From assembly GCA_013821525.1 (NCBI GenBank), contig JACDGR010000014.1:1-16869 (forward strand): a DNA stretch of 16,869 nt, read 5' to 3'. Below are positions 1 through 8,362 of this stretch, in pieces; position 1 is the first letter of the stretch, and each line of letters starts with the position of its first letter. The DNA is from Actinomycetota bacterium (lineage in GTDB: Bacteria > Actinomycetota > Thermoleophilia > Gaiellales > Gaiellaceae). The translations under genes and the position numbers were made by a program. Below the pieces are notes generated by a model. The model was not told the DNA's origin and searched no databases. It worked only from the letters and a program-made list of their open reading frames with translations.

Positions 1-1981
1 CCGCACTGTCGCGCCAGGCGGTCAGAACTGCCGCCAGCGTCGGACGCTCGGATGTGACCCTGGCAACCGCGTATGCCTTGGCGGCGTAGTTGCGCGGGGC
101 CATGGCGATCGCCACCGGCGTGACGGGCCGCCGGCCAGAGACGCGAGGACGCCTCGCCTGATGGCGAATCAGGGCACGGCTTTGACGTCGCGGCAAGACC
201 TTGAACACCCATGGCGGATAGCCACGGTCCTTGCGCGGTCGCGGGGGCCGTCGAAACAGAGGCTCGACCGCGCCCGCGACGACGCTCGGGTTCAGGCTGG
301 CCAAACGCTCCAGCGCAGCGAAGTGGTGGATCCCCAGCACGCCGTAATACCCCACTGAGATTCCGAACCAGCGGCCGCTTGCCCTGCGATAGTGCGTTTC
401 GAGACCCACCCTCCTGTGATCCCAGACCAGCGTTGCACCGTCGGCGAGGAGCTGCCCGAGGTCGATTGTCTCGGGCCCGGAGGCGTTCTCGCGGGCGCCG
501 GGGACGCTCTCGAGCGCGAGACTCTTCCCACGACGGTCGAGCCGGGGTCGAACCGAGAAGGGCACTGCTGTGGCCCGCGCGCCGACATGGGCGGCGCGGA
601 TCAGGCCGAGACGCAGCAGGTCACGTGCAAGTCGCCTGGGCTTCACGGAAGCGCGCGCTCGGGACGATGAGAGGTAGGTGTATGCCAGGCGGCGAAGCTC
701 CGGGTCGCGCAGCGTCAGCGTGGTGGTGAGCCGTGCGCGCGTCAGCGAGTTCCGGCCGGCACGGACATCGCGCCCTGCGAGAGTGCCGGTCACGAACGGC
801 CGCTCGAGGCGGGCTAGCGCAATGGCGCGCCGCGATCTGCGCGTGGTTCGCCGGTCAGCGTGCTGGTCGACGTCCTCGTCGAACCGACCGATGAATGAGC
901 TCAGCGAGAAGTTCCCCGACTCGATCAACGTGGACCGCGCGCGCCGGGTCATCTGCTCGAGACGCGACGCGTCGCGCACGAACTCGACGACCTGGCCGAA
1001 GTTGGAGAAGTCCCGCTCGAGCGGCACGTAGTGCTCCCACGGCTCGACTGCGTTGCTGTACGGCCCCGGGAACAGAACCAGGAGTGTGTTGAGCGCGGCC
1101 GCTTCGAAGATTCGCGGCGAGATCACGTCGATCAACACGTTTCCCTCGTACGGGGCGAGGACACTTCCCGCTACCTCTTCGAAGTCGGCGCCCGGATGGG
1201 CTGCGAGATAGCTGGTGACCGCGTGCTCCACCGACCCGTCGAAATCCGAGATTGAGGTCCCGCTTCCGGTGCCCAGCGTCGCTTTCGCGCTCTCCAGAAA
1301 TCGGTACCACTTCTCGCCGTACAAGCGGTCGTTCTCTCCCCAGGCGATATCGCACCGGAGGCCGTTCCCGGCGGCGCGCTCGAGCACTCCTCGTGCGATC
1401 GAGACTTTCTCCTGCCCCAGCGCGCCCGTCCAGTACGGGAGCACCCGCCCTCGGTACCCGATGTCGACGGGCCGGTTACGCGTCGGGGGTGGCCGTCGCG
1501 TGACGAGGTTGGACGGGACATACCCCGTCAGAGTCGGGAGGATCTGGACGTCCGGTAGCCGCTCCCGATACAGAAGCTCCCACGCAGCAGGCGGCGCGAC
1601 GGAGTAGAGCACCGTGATCCCGAGCTCGCGAATGACTTCTGTGACGAGGTCGATCCAGCGGTACTCGTCCTGCAAGAAGAGGATCTTGGCGCCGTCGAAC
1701 TCTCGGAGCTGGCGTCTCAGCCACGGAGGGAGATACCACTCGGCTGTGATGGTGATCGAATAGTGGATCACGACCACATCGAAGTCGTCGAGATCGAAAA
1801 AACGGCTGTGATCGACACCACACGGGTCGTAGACCGACACGTCGTGCTTCGAGTATTTCGCGAACGCCTGGCGATGCTGGAGCATCGTCCCGGCGCCCGA
1901 CGAACGGGTATCGGCGAGGAGGAGCAACGATAACCGACCGTCGGTGTCGGGTCGTGTCCGATCGGGCCGAGGTTGAGACAT
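1..1981 (-). CDS. GT-B-like glycosyltransferase with long C-terminal extension (partial, paralogue A)
   Basis: The frame is open from ATG 1981 through 660 codons to the left edge, so the C-terminus is missing. Residues about 15-375 align by eye with the two relatives at 1981-3090 and 7134-8345. Shared motifs are FLQDEYRWIDL (about 102-112), LTGYV (about 151), YRGRVLPYWTGALGQEK (about 176-192), GTGSGTS (about 237-243) and SPRIFEAAALNT (about 288-299). The last motif, followed by HYVP and DFSNF, resembles the C-terminal half of CgeB-like/Glyco_trans_1_2 GT-B enzymes. A role as cytoplasmic sugar transferase in polysaccharide assembly is inferred. Residues from about 380 onward are Arg-rich at first, have no counterpart in the relatives, and I do not recognise them. 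The start is fixed by a TGATG one-base overlap with the upstream gene. No N-terminal signal or membrane segment is visible. Confidence is high for the gene and moderate for the family. Confidence 0.8.
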   Translation of the reverse strand, partial: MSQPRPDRTRPDTDGRLSLLLLADTRSSGAGTMLQHRQAFAKYSKHDVSVYDPCGVDHSRFFDLDDFDVVVIHYSITITAEWYLPPWLRRQLREFDGAKILFLQDEYRWIDLVTEVIRELGITVLYSVAPPAAWELLYRERLPDVQILPTLTGYVPSNLVTRRPPPTRNRPVDIGYRGRVLPYWTGALGQEKVSIARGVLERAAGNGLRCDIAWGENDRLYGEKWYRFLESAKATLGTGSGTSISDFDGSVEHAVTSYLAAHPGADFEEVAGSVLAPYEGNVLIDVISPRIFEAAALNTLLVLFPGPYSNAVEPWEHYVPLERDFSNFGQVVEFVRDASRLEQMTRRARSTLIESGNFSLSSFIGRFDEDVDQHADRRTTRRSRRAIALARLERPFVTGTLAGRDVRAGRNSLTRARLTTTLTLRDPELRRLAYTYLSSSRARASVKPRRLARDLLRLGLIRAAHVGARATAVPFSVRPRLDRRGKSLALESVPGARENASGPETIDLGQLLADGATLVWDHRRVGLETHYRRASGRWFGISVGYYGVLGIHHFAALERLASLNPSVVAGAVEPLFRRPPRPRKDRGYPPWVFKVLPRRQSRALIRHQARRPRVSGRRPVTPVAIAMAPRNYAAKAYAVARVTSERPTLAAVLTAWRDSA

Positions 1982-3090
1982 CAGCGCGCGGCCGGGCGCG
2001 TACCGAGGGCTGTCGCGAACTGCTCTGCGAGCCGCGCGTACGTGTACTGCCCCGACCCGACAATGTCCTCGTAGGCTGTGTCGGCGATCATCTGCAGCCC
2101 GGGGGCGTCGTCGCGAACTCGCTCGAGAACGTCCGAGAGGTTCGAGAAATCCGCGGCGATCCCGACATAGTGACGTCCGGCTTCGAGGATCCCGCTGTAA
2201 TGACCATCCACCAGAATCTGACAGGTCTTCGTGGCCACCGCTTCGAAGTGGCGCGGCCCGATAGCGGTCAGCGGATGGTCGTCCCAGCCTGCCGGCAGCC
2301 GCGCCGCGACCTGTGTGAAGGAGAGGGCCGAGTCCGCCGCGAGCATGGCCCTGATGCTCGCCTGGATCTCGCCGCGGCGGTCAAGCGCGGTCGAGCCCGT
2401 CTCGCATCCGGTGACGGACTTGCTGGAGAGCAGGAAACGTGTCCAGCCGTCGCCGTAGATCGTGTCCTCGGGACGCGAGGAGATGTCGGTCTTCAGGCCG
2501 AGCTCGTCCGCCCCGCGCGCGACGAGTCGGCCGATCGCCACCTTTCTCTGCCCGTTCGCTCCGAACCAGTAGGGCAAGTCCGCAGCGCGGTAGACCACGT
2601 CGACCGAACGTTCGGCGATCGGTAGTAGCTGCGCGCGAGCGCTTTCCACAATCTCCTGGTTCACGTAACCCGTGAGCACCACGCTGAAGCTCGCGCGGTC
2701 GTGGAGGATGGGATACAGAAGCTTGCGCGGGCCTTCGTCGAAGTTCGAGAAGACGTGCGTGACCCCGAGCGAATAGAGCCACTCGTCGAGGATCTCCGAA
2801 TGGTCGTACTCGTCCTGCGGAATGGCGATCTTCAGGCATTCTCGTTTCGCGAGCCATGCGATACGCAGCGCGTACGCGGTGAACGCGTCGCTCCAACGCA
2901 TGCACAGGAACGTCGTGTGGAGCACGACGGCATCCCAGTGCGCGCGCTCCACTTCGTCGGGTAACTCGACGTACGCGTTGCAGTACTCGACCTCGAGATC
3001 GGGGAGCATGTCGAGCGTATGCAGATGCGTATTCACAGCGGGTCGCATCTCCGCTCCGACCGGATGCCAGTACAGAACGAGGACGTGCAT
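1981..3090 (-). CDS. GT-B-like glycosyltransferase family protein (paralogue B)
   Basis: This 369-residue soluble protein is closely related along its whole length to the product at 7134-8345 and more distantly to the one at 1-1981. The N-terminus MHVLVLYWHPVG looks like a first Rossmann strand. Family motifs are QDEYDHSEILDEWL (92-105), LTGYV (139-143), YRAADLPYWFGANGQRK (167-183), GCETGSTALD (228-237), PRHFEA (279-284) and HYVGIAADFSN (307-317). The PRHFEA region resembles the nucleotide-sugar-binding half of CgeB-like GT-B enzymes; donor and acceptor are unknown. ATG 3090 shares one base with the TGA of the upstream glycosyltransferase (TGATG), and its own TGA shares one base with the next ATG, so translation is probably coupled along the operon. 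A non-catalytic GT-B relative is the main alternative. Confidence 0.85.
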   Translation of the reverse strand: MHVLVLYWHPVGAEMRPAVNTHLHTLDMLPDLEVEYCNAYVELPDEVERAHWDAVVLHTTFLCMRWSDAFTAYALRIAWLAKRECLKIAIPQDEYDHSEILDEWLYSLGVTHVFSNFDEGPRKLLYPILHDRASFSVVLTGYVNQEIVESARAQLLPIAERSVDVVYRAADLPYWFGANGQRKVAIGRLVARGADELGLKTDISSRPEDTIYGDGWTRFLLSSKSVTGCETGSTALDRRGEIQASIRAMLAADSALSFTQVAARLPAGWDDHPLTAIGPRHFEAVATKTCQILVDGHYSGILEAGRHYVGIAADFSNLSDVLERVRDDAPGLQMIADTAYEDIVGSGQYTYARLAEQFATALGTRPAAR

Positions 3091-4397
3091 CAGCCAAACA
3101 GCTCCGAGATGGCCGCGCGGTACGGCTCGGAGGTTTGTTCCCAGTTGTATTCGACTCCGGCCGCCGCGAGCGCGTTCTCCCGGAGGCGTCTCCGCAGATC
3201 CGGCTCGTCGATCAAGCGGCGGGCAGCACGCAGGAACGTCTTGCTGTCATCCGCGTCGTATGTGAGCCCGCAGTCGAAACGCGCAATCACCGATCCGACG
3301 TACGGAAGGTTGTTGCTGAACACTGCGAGACCGGCGCACATGTACTGCGCGAGCTTGTTCGGGCAGGCGAAGAGGTGGTTCATGTTCGGCCCGACGTATG
3401 GGATGACCCCGATCTCAGCAGCCGCTGCCGCCTCGACGAGGCGGTCCTCCACGACGGGGTCGAGCCACTCGCACCGTCCCCGATCGGCGAGATCCTGGTA
3501 CCGCTCGCGTAACACGCGCGGGTACTCCCAGTCCGGTGCACGGATCTGCAGGACGGCGCGAGGGTCATCGAGCTCGCGCCAGAGGTCGAGTAAACGCTCG
3601 AACCCACGACCGGGTGCGGCTTGACCTTGCAGGAGAAACCGCACTTGGTCGGCGGGGTCGTGGGGCCGAATCTCCGACAGGACGCGTGCGACGGGCTCCG
3701 TGTTCGGGACGACGATCACGTTCTGCACGCCGTAATCACGTTGCAGCTGCGCTGCGAGAGGAGGCGACACGGTAACCACTCGATCCGCCTTGCGGATGAA
3801 GTGCCGTTCCAGCCGGCGAATCACTCGCATCTGCCACGGAGGCGCCAGGAGGTCACTCGCGGGGAAATACTCGTGTGCGTCGTAGAGCAGCGCGCAGCCC
3901 CAACGCTGTTTCAGGATCGCAGCCGGGATGAGCGCATAGATGTCGTGCGCGATGATCACTCGCGGGCGCACGCCCACCACCGAGGCGCGGCGAAGCAGGG
4001 TCGAGATCAACATCGAGTACGCCGACCAGGCGGCCGCGAAGCGAAAGACGCCGCCGAGGTGATGCCGAACGCGTGCCTTCATGCCGTCAGGCGGCCGTCC
4101 CTCGTGCTGCTTGTACTCCTGGGTCGAAAGTCGCAGATCGAGGCGATTGCCGAGCGCTGCCGCTCGGCGGGCCCGATCGGACGCATTCGTGGAAGCATCC
4201 ACTCGCTCGACCGAAACGACGCCGTCGTACTCCTTCGCCGGTCGCTGGGTCGCCCAGGTCGATGCGATCACTTCGGTTCTGGCGATCGAGCGGCAGAGCT
4301 CGATCGAGCTGCCCACCCGCGGGTCGAGGTCCGGGTCGTGGGGTACGAGCATGAGTATCCGCTGCAGCGGATCGAACTCCGCTCCGGCCTCTGTCAT
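3090..4397 (-). CDS. Glycosyltransferase, GT4-like
   Basis: This 435-residue protein has a two-lobed GT-B layout. The N-terminal lobe contains AHDIYAL (150-156) and LYDAHEYFP (171-179), a pairing typical of GT4-like polysaccharide glycosyltransferases. The linker region has RVVTVSPPLAAQL (206-218) and VVPNTEP (229-235). The C-terminal donor-binding lobe has LQGQAAPGRGFERL (256-269) and PNKLAQYMCAGLAVFSNN (346-363). It probably transfers a sugar from an NDP-sugar to a lipid-linked or growing glycan on the cytoplasmic side; the sugar cannot be told. The start ATG overlaps the stop of the ABC ATPase gene as ATGA, and its TGA overlaps the next ATG. The canonical EX7E motif is not clear in the final lobe, which suggests a divergent GT4 relative. 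The family is confident, the specificity unknown. Confidence 0.88.
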   Translation of the reverse strand: MTEAGAEFDPLQRILMLVPHDPDLDPRVGSSIELCRSIARTEVIASTWATQRPAKEYDGVVSVERVDASTNASDRARRAAALGNRLDLRLSTQEYKQHEGRPPDGMKARVRHHLGGVFRFAAAWSAYSMLISTLLRRASVVGVRPRVIIAHDIYALIPAAILKQRWGCALLYDAHEYFPASDLLAPPWQMRVIRRLERHFIRKADRVVTVSPPLAAQLQRDYGVQNVIVVPNTEPVARVLSEIRPHDPADQVRFLLQGQAAPGRGFERLLDLWRELDDPRAVLQIRAPDWEYPRVLRERYQDLADRGRCEWLDPVVEDRLVEAAAAAEIGVIPYVGPNMNHLFACPNKLAQYMCAGLAVFSNNLPYVGSVIARFDCGLTYDADDSKTFLRAARRLIDEPDLRRRLRENALAAAGVEYNWEQTSEPYRAAISELFG

Positions 4398-6244
4398 CGC
4401 AAAGAGACGCTGTCACGGGCTCGCAGTTGCTCCGAGGGAGTACCTGCGACCGACCATTCGCCTGGGTGGCGCACCAGTTCGTTGTGGAGAGCGGGGCTTC
4501 CGACGACCTTGAACTCGTAGCTCTTGTCGAAGTAGTCGTAGAACTCGGAAGGGGCGATGTCGTCGATGTCGATCGTCCGATAGAGCCCGAGCGAAAGCAC
4601 GTAGGTTCCGTTGCCGAGCTCCAGCGGCCCGAGGTCGAGCCGCGCAGGGACTCGCTCTCCGTCGCTGAGATCGAGCGTCACCTCACCCGAAACATGACGT
4701 GTGACAACGATGCCGTCGAGCCGGAAGATCAGGGCTGCCGGGATCACCGTGAACCGGCCCGTCTTCGACGCCACGACATCGAGGGCGATCGACATGGGCT
4801 GACCGAGTTGAAAGGTGGTCTGCTCCTGCCCGTCCTGATCGAGCAGCGAGACGTTTTCCATCCGCAGCGTTCCGATCCCCTCCCAACGGCTCAGCCGTCT
4901 GCCGCTGACCGCGCGTTGCTCGGTCTGTTCTGCGGTCACTTCGGCGGCGTCGTCCGAACGGTGCTCGTGGTTGGAATGCAGAGGTTCTTCGACCGACTCG
5001 ACCAGCACGATCCGTGTCGTCTGCCAGTCGGAGGATTGCTCGAGGGGGACCACGACGTCGATCCGCCCACTGCGGCCGAATCCGATCTTCGCCGATCCCA
5101 GCTCGAGCCGATATGTGACGTCGATTGCATAGGTGGAGTCGGGGTAGATGAACCAGGCGTAGAAAATCGCCTGCGCCGTCGCGTCGGTCTCCCGGGCCGC
5201 GCCACCCTGATGCTCGATCCTGCGGTAGAAGACGCCGTCTTCCGTCACGGGCCCGGACCACGAGGATCCGTCGATGATGATGTAGGACGACTGGTTCGTT
5301 CCCGCGTCCTGTGCGCTTCCGACGCTGATGTCGTCCTCGGTCTCGCCGTCCTGGATCAGAGACACCTGGCTGATCTCGAGCGCGTTCGACGCCGCGAACG
5401 AGACGGTGAAATGGTCGGTGTACGAGTCGCGCTCGAAGCCGTCGTAGACCTGCAGCCGGGTCTTTCGGTTCTTCGCCCGAAGCCGCCGGTCGTCGAGCTC
5501 GCGAATGAACTTCTCGTAGCTCTTGACGACATCGACCGTCTCTCCTCGCATGACGATGCGTCCTCGGTCGAGCCAGAGTGTCTTGTCGCAGAAGCGCGTG
5601 ATCTGGTCCAGTGCGTGCGAGACGAGGATCACTGCGGCGCCGCTGTCGAGCAGATCGCGCATGCGAGCAGCAGACTTGGAGAAGAAGTACGCGTCCCCCG
5701 CACCGAGAACCTCGTCGATGATCAGGATCTCCGGCCGCACAGTGGTGGCGATTGCGAATCCCAGGCGCGCCTGCATACCGAGTGAGTACGTCTTGAACGG
5801 CTGTGAGAGAAAGCGGCCGAGCTCGGTGAACTCCGCAATGTCCTCTCGGGCCTCGGCAATTCGACTGCGGGGCAGCCCAAGGAATGTCAGCGCTGCGTCG
5901 ATGTTCTCCTCTCCCGTGAACTCAGGATGGAGCCCTCCGCCCGTGTCCATCAGTGCCTGCACCTGGCCGTGTACCTCCACAAGCCCCTCGGTCGGGACGA
6001 GATTCTCGGTGAGGAGCTTGAGAATCGTCGACTTGCCGGCGCCGTTTCGACCGATGATCCCGAGACGCTCGCCTGGAAACAGTTCGAAGTCGATTCCGCG
6101 GACCGCCCAGAACTCGGTGAATCGTTCGTGGTGGATTGAAGGGAGCCCGAGCGCGTCTTTGAGGTTCGCGCCGCGTGAGGCGAAGATCTTGTACATCTTT
6201 CCCACGCCCTCGAGGCGAATCGCAGGCGTGCGGTGCTCAGACAT
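4394..6244 (-). CDS. Polysaccharide ABC exporter ATP-binding protein (Wzt/TagH type) with extended C-terminus
   Basis: The 616-residue protein is the ATPase of an ABC polysaccharide exporter. The nucleotide-binding domain (about 8-250) shows Walker A GRNGAGKST (65-73), the signature YSLGMQARL (153-161), Walker B ILIIDE (173-178) and the H-loop VSHALD (208-213). SLGMQ replaces LSGGQ, as is usual in the Wzt/TagH group. A second, beta-rich region spans about 265-420. A third spans about 452-585 (from WEGIGTLRMENVSLLD onward) and matches the position and character of the Wzt C-terminal carbohydrate-binding domain, which in O9a/O12-type exporters recognises the finished chain end. Family members are commonly about 250 (no tail) to 430 residues, so this one carries an additional domain. 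The start at ATG 6244 overlaps the permease stop by 8 bases. Confidence 0.93.
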   Translation of the reverse strand: MSEHRTPAIRLEGVGKMYKIFASRGANLKDALGLPSIHHERFTEFWAVRGIDFELFPGERLGIIGRNGAGKSTILKLLTENLVPTEGLVEVHGQVQALMDTGGGLHPEFTGEENIDAALTFLGLPRSRIAEAREDIAEFTELGRFLSQPFKTYSLGMQARLGFAIATTVRPEILIIDEVLGAGDAYFFSKSAARMRDLLDSGAAVILVSHALDQITRFCDKTLWLDRGRIVMRGETVDVVKSYEKFIRELDDRRLRAKNRKTRLQVYDGFERDSYTDHFTVSFAASNALEISQVSLIQDGETEDDISVGSAQDAGTNQSSYIIIDGSSWSGPVTEDGVFYRRIEHQGGAARETDATAQAIFYAWFIYPDSTYAIDVTYRLELGSAKIGFGRSGRIDVVVPLEQSSDWQTTRIVLVESVEEPLHSNHEHRSDDAAEVTAEQTEQRAVSGRRLSRWEGIGTLRMENVSLLDQDGQEQTTFQLGQPMSIALDVVASKTGRFTVIPAALIFRLDGIVVTRHVSGEVTLDLSDGERVPARLDLGPLELGNGTYVLSLGLYRTIDIDDIAPSEFYDYFDKSYEFKVVGSPALHNELVRHPGEWSVAGTPSEQLRARDSVSLR

Positions 6245-7079
6245 AGTCGATAATCACGCGCTTCGCCGTGGCGAAGAACCAGCTTCCCGCGAGGAACGGG
6301 ACGATGCCCAGCAACAGCAGCGCCACCCAGTGCAGCGGCCCGGGGGAAAGTCCCAGTACGAGCACCTGCTGGTACGCCACGACGAAATATGCGAACGGGT
6401 TGAGATAGATCAGCAGGCGAAGCGATGTCGGGACGCTGTCCGGCGTGTACGCGTAGGGCGAGATGATCAGGATGATCATCAGCACCGGTGTGAGGAAATT
6501 CTGGATATCGCGAAACAGGATGTTCAGGAGTGAGATGAACCAGACGATCCCGATCAGTCCGAGCATCTGCAGTGTCCAGATGACGGGCAAGAAGACGACC
6601 GTCCAGTGAAGGTCGCCGACCAGGGCAGAGCCGATGACCGTGACGACGAGTCCGACGATCATCGTCGCCTGGGCCACAAGGACCGATTTCACGGGGGTCA
6701 GGTCGATCGGAAAGACCGTGTTGTTGAGCACCGACTTGTTGGACAGCACCGCTACGACGCCGTTGGCGAGAGCCTCCGCCGCCATCAGGTAGGGCACGAG
6801 ACCGGAGAAGATGAAGAACACGTATTCCCACGTCGTCAGGCCGGCGATCTTCGTGTGGAAGATCGCGACGTATGTCACCGAGTAGACGACGAGGAGAAGC
6901 AGCGGCGCCAGCAGAACCCAGATCCGGCCGAGGTGCGAGCCCGCATACCGCGCCTGGAGCTCGTTCCGCGTGGTACGCCAGAGGAGCGACCGATGGGTGA
7001 CGAGGTATCGAGCCGACCCGCTGCGCAGCGGATGCAAAGCCGCCCGAGATCGCCGGTGTGGATGGGTAGTCGCCGCCAT
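6237..7079 (-). CDS. Polysaccharide ABC exporter permease (ABC-2 type, Wzm/TagG)
   Basis: This is a 280-residue integral membrane protein of the ABC-2 family, partner of the ATPase that follows with an 8-base overlap. After a basic N-terminus it has the classical amphipathic stretch RNELQARYAGSHLGRIW, followed by about six hydrophobic segments (for example LLAPLLLLVVYSVTYVAIF and VLMIILIISPYAY) and the conserved YLNPFAYFVVAYQ motif before the last segments. With the ATPase it should move a lipid-linked glycan across the cytoplasmic membrane. The frame also allows GTG at 7082, immediately before ATG 7079. I prefer ATG because a TAACCT box then lies 8 bases upstream, as at asnB. No Shine-Dalgarno sequence is present. 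It is the first gene of the leftward operon. Confidence 0.93.
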   Translation of the reverse strand: MAATTHPHRRSRAALHPLRSGSARYLVTHRSLLWRTTRNELQARYAGSHLGRIWVLLAPLLLLVVYSVTYVAIFHTKIAGLTTWEYVFFIFSGLVPYLMAAEALANGVVAVLSNKSVLNNTVFPIDLTPVKSVLVAQATMIVGLVVTVIGSALVGDLHWTVVFLPVIWTLQMLGLIGIVWFISLLNILFRDIQNFLTPVLMIILIISPYAYTPDSVPTSLRLLIYLNPFAYFVVAYQQVLVLGLSPGPLHWVALLLLGIVPFLAGSWFFATAKRVIIDYV

Positions 7080-7082
7080 CAC

Positions 7083-7093
7083 TCGGTAGGTTA
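7083..7093 (-). promoter_or_regulatory. Putative -10 box for a leaderless leftward transcript
   Basis: On the minus strand TAACCT occupies 7093-7088. It ends 8 bases before ATG 7079, or 5 before GTG 7082, which would place transcription start at or next to the start codon. The opposite strand reads TAGGTT at 7087-7092, also a TAnnnT match pointing to the divergent gene at 7134. No convincing -35 is visible. Confidence 0.4.
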
Positions 7094-7133
7094 GACGGGT
7101 TCCGCCTGCTCCCGTACGTCACCCACCGCAGCC

Positions 7134-8345
7134 ATGCGCGCACTGATCCTCCACTGGCAACCCCTCGGCAATCCTCGTCGACTCGCGGTGGGGGGGCACC
7201 TCGCTGCCATCCTCGCCGCGGTGGGAGCGGAGAGCGCCGCCGTCTTCAATGCGGTCGGTGGGGCTCCCGCCGCGCTCGCTCGCCTGAACGTGGACTGCGT
7301 GCTTCTCCACACGACCTTTCTCGGTACGCGCTGGATCGAGCCTTTTCAGTATTGGCGCGCCCGCAGCGCTTGGATCGGCCGGCTGGGCGTGCCGGTGCTC
7401 GCCTTTCCCCAGGACGACTACGACCACGCGACCGTACTCGACGAATGGCTGGCGGAGCTCGGCACGACGGACGTCTTCTCGGCGCTCGCCTCGCAGGTCG
7501 ACGAGATCTACCCGAGCCGAGCGGGCGGAGCCCGCTTCCACCAAGTGCTCACGGGCTACCTCGATGAGCGGACCGTCGCTCTCGGCTCCTCGGGCCCGCG
7601 CCTCTCTGCGCGGCAGACGGACGTCGTCTACCGCGCCGCGACTCTGCCGTTCTGGTTTGGCCGCCACGGCCAGCTCAAGCAGCAGGTCGGACGTGTGGCG
7701 CTTGCGGAGGCGGCAGGCCGGCGGCTACGCAATGACATCTCGAGCGCGCCGGAGGACGTCATCGCCGGGGAACGCTGGCTCGAGTTCCTCGCCGAGTCGC
7801 GTTCGACGGTCGGATGCGAGAGTGGTTCCAGCGCGCTCGATCCGCGTGGTGAGATCAGGGCCGCGATCCGCGAAGTCCTCGCCCGTGAGCCCGATGCGCC
7901 GTTCGAGTCGATCGCCAAAGGTTTGCCGATGGGTTGGGACGACCACCGGTTCTTCACGATCTCACCGCGCCACCTCGAGGCCGCAGCCGTGCGCACCGCC
8001 CAGATCTTGGTCGAGGGTGAGTACGGCGGCATTCTGAAGGGAAATCAGCATTACGTCGCGGTACACGCGGACCTCTCAGACCTCGGAGACGCACTCGAGT
8101 TGACGCGCGACCCAGTGCTTCTACAAGAGATCGCCGACAGGACGTACGAAGAGGTCGCGAGGGCACCCGAAGTCTCGAATGGGTTCTTCGCCGAGCAGAT
8201 ACGAACCGTCCTGCGCGGCCGTGATTGCGCTCCCGGCGAGGCTCTCGAGAAAGGCTTCGTCTGGCGCGCAATGAGGCATTCCGCGGGCCTCGCGGGCTCG
8301 ATCGGCGCGTGGTCGAGACCGGGTGCGCTGATTCGGCGCGGTTAG
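7134..8345 (+). CDS. GT-B-like glycosyltransferase family protein (paralogue C)
   Basis: The 403-residue product is a close relative of the one at 1981-3090 and is transcribed divergently from that operon. MRALILHWQPLG at the N-terminus matches MHVLVLYWHPVG of the relative, which supports this start. Family motifs are QDDYDHATVLDEWL (93-106), LTGYL (139-143), YRAATLPFWFGRHGQLK (166-182), GCESGSSALD (228-237), PRHLEA (278-283) and HYVAVHADLSD (306-316). The C-terminal tail after about residue 362 is extra and not shared. The C-terminal lobe resembles CgeB-like GT-B enzymes, so a sugar transferase role is inferred, with substrate unknown. There is no Shine-Dalgarno sequence before the ATG. Only 17 bases separate its stop from the asnB start. 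Confidence 0.85.
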   Translation: MRALILHWQPLGNPRRLAVGGHLAAILAAVGAESAAVFNAVGGAPAALARLNVDCVLLHTTFLGTRWIEPFQYWRARSAWIGRLGVPVLAFPQDDYDHATVLDEWLAELGTTDVFSALASQVDEIYPSRAGGARFHQVLTGYLDERTVALGSSGPRLSARQTDVVYRAATLPFWFGRHGQLKQQVGRVALAEAAGRRLRNDISSAPEDVIAGERWLEFLAESRSTVGCESGSSALDPRGEIRAAIREVLAREPDAPFESIAKGLPMGWDDHRFFTISPRHLEAAAVRTAQILVEGEYGGILKGNQHYVAVHADLSDLGDALELTRDPVLLQEIADRTYEEVARAPEVSNGFFAEQIRTVLRGRDCAPGEALEKGFVWRAMRHSAGLAGSIGAWSRPGALIRRG

Positions 8346-8348
8346 CTC

Positions 8349-8362
8349 TATCCTAGGGCGAT
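8349..8362 (+). promoter_or_regulatory. Putative -10 box in front of asnB
   Basis: TATCCT at 8349-8354 lies 8 bases before ATG 8363, the spacing expected for a leaderless transcript. It begins only four bases after the stop of the preceding gene. AGGG at 8355-8358 could instead act as a weak, closely spaced ribosome binding site, so either reading is possible. No -35 is evident. Confidence 0.4.

Noticed and set aside
1954..2625. 223-residue plus-strand open frame
   Set aside because: It is antisense to two glycosyltransferase-like genes with shared motifs and has no own protein features.
4427..5785. Long plus-strand open frame opposite the ABC ATPase gene
   Set aside because: It lies wholly antisense to a gene with clear ATPase motifs; its translation shows no family motifs and is a by-product of GC-rich codon use.
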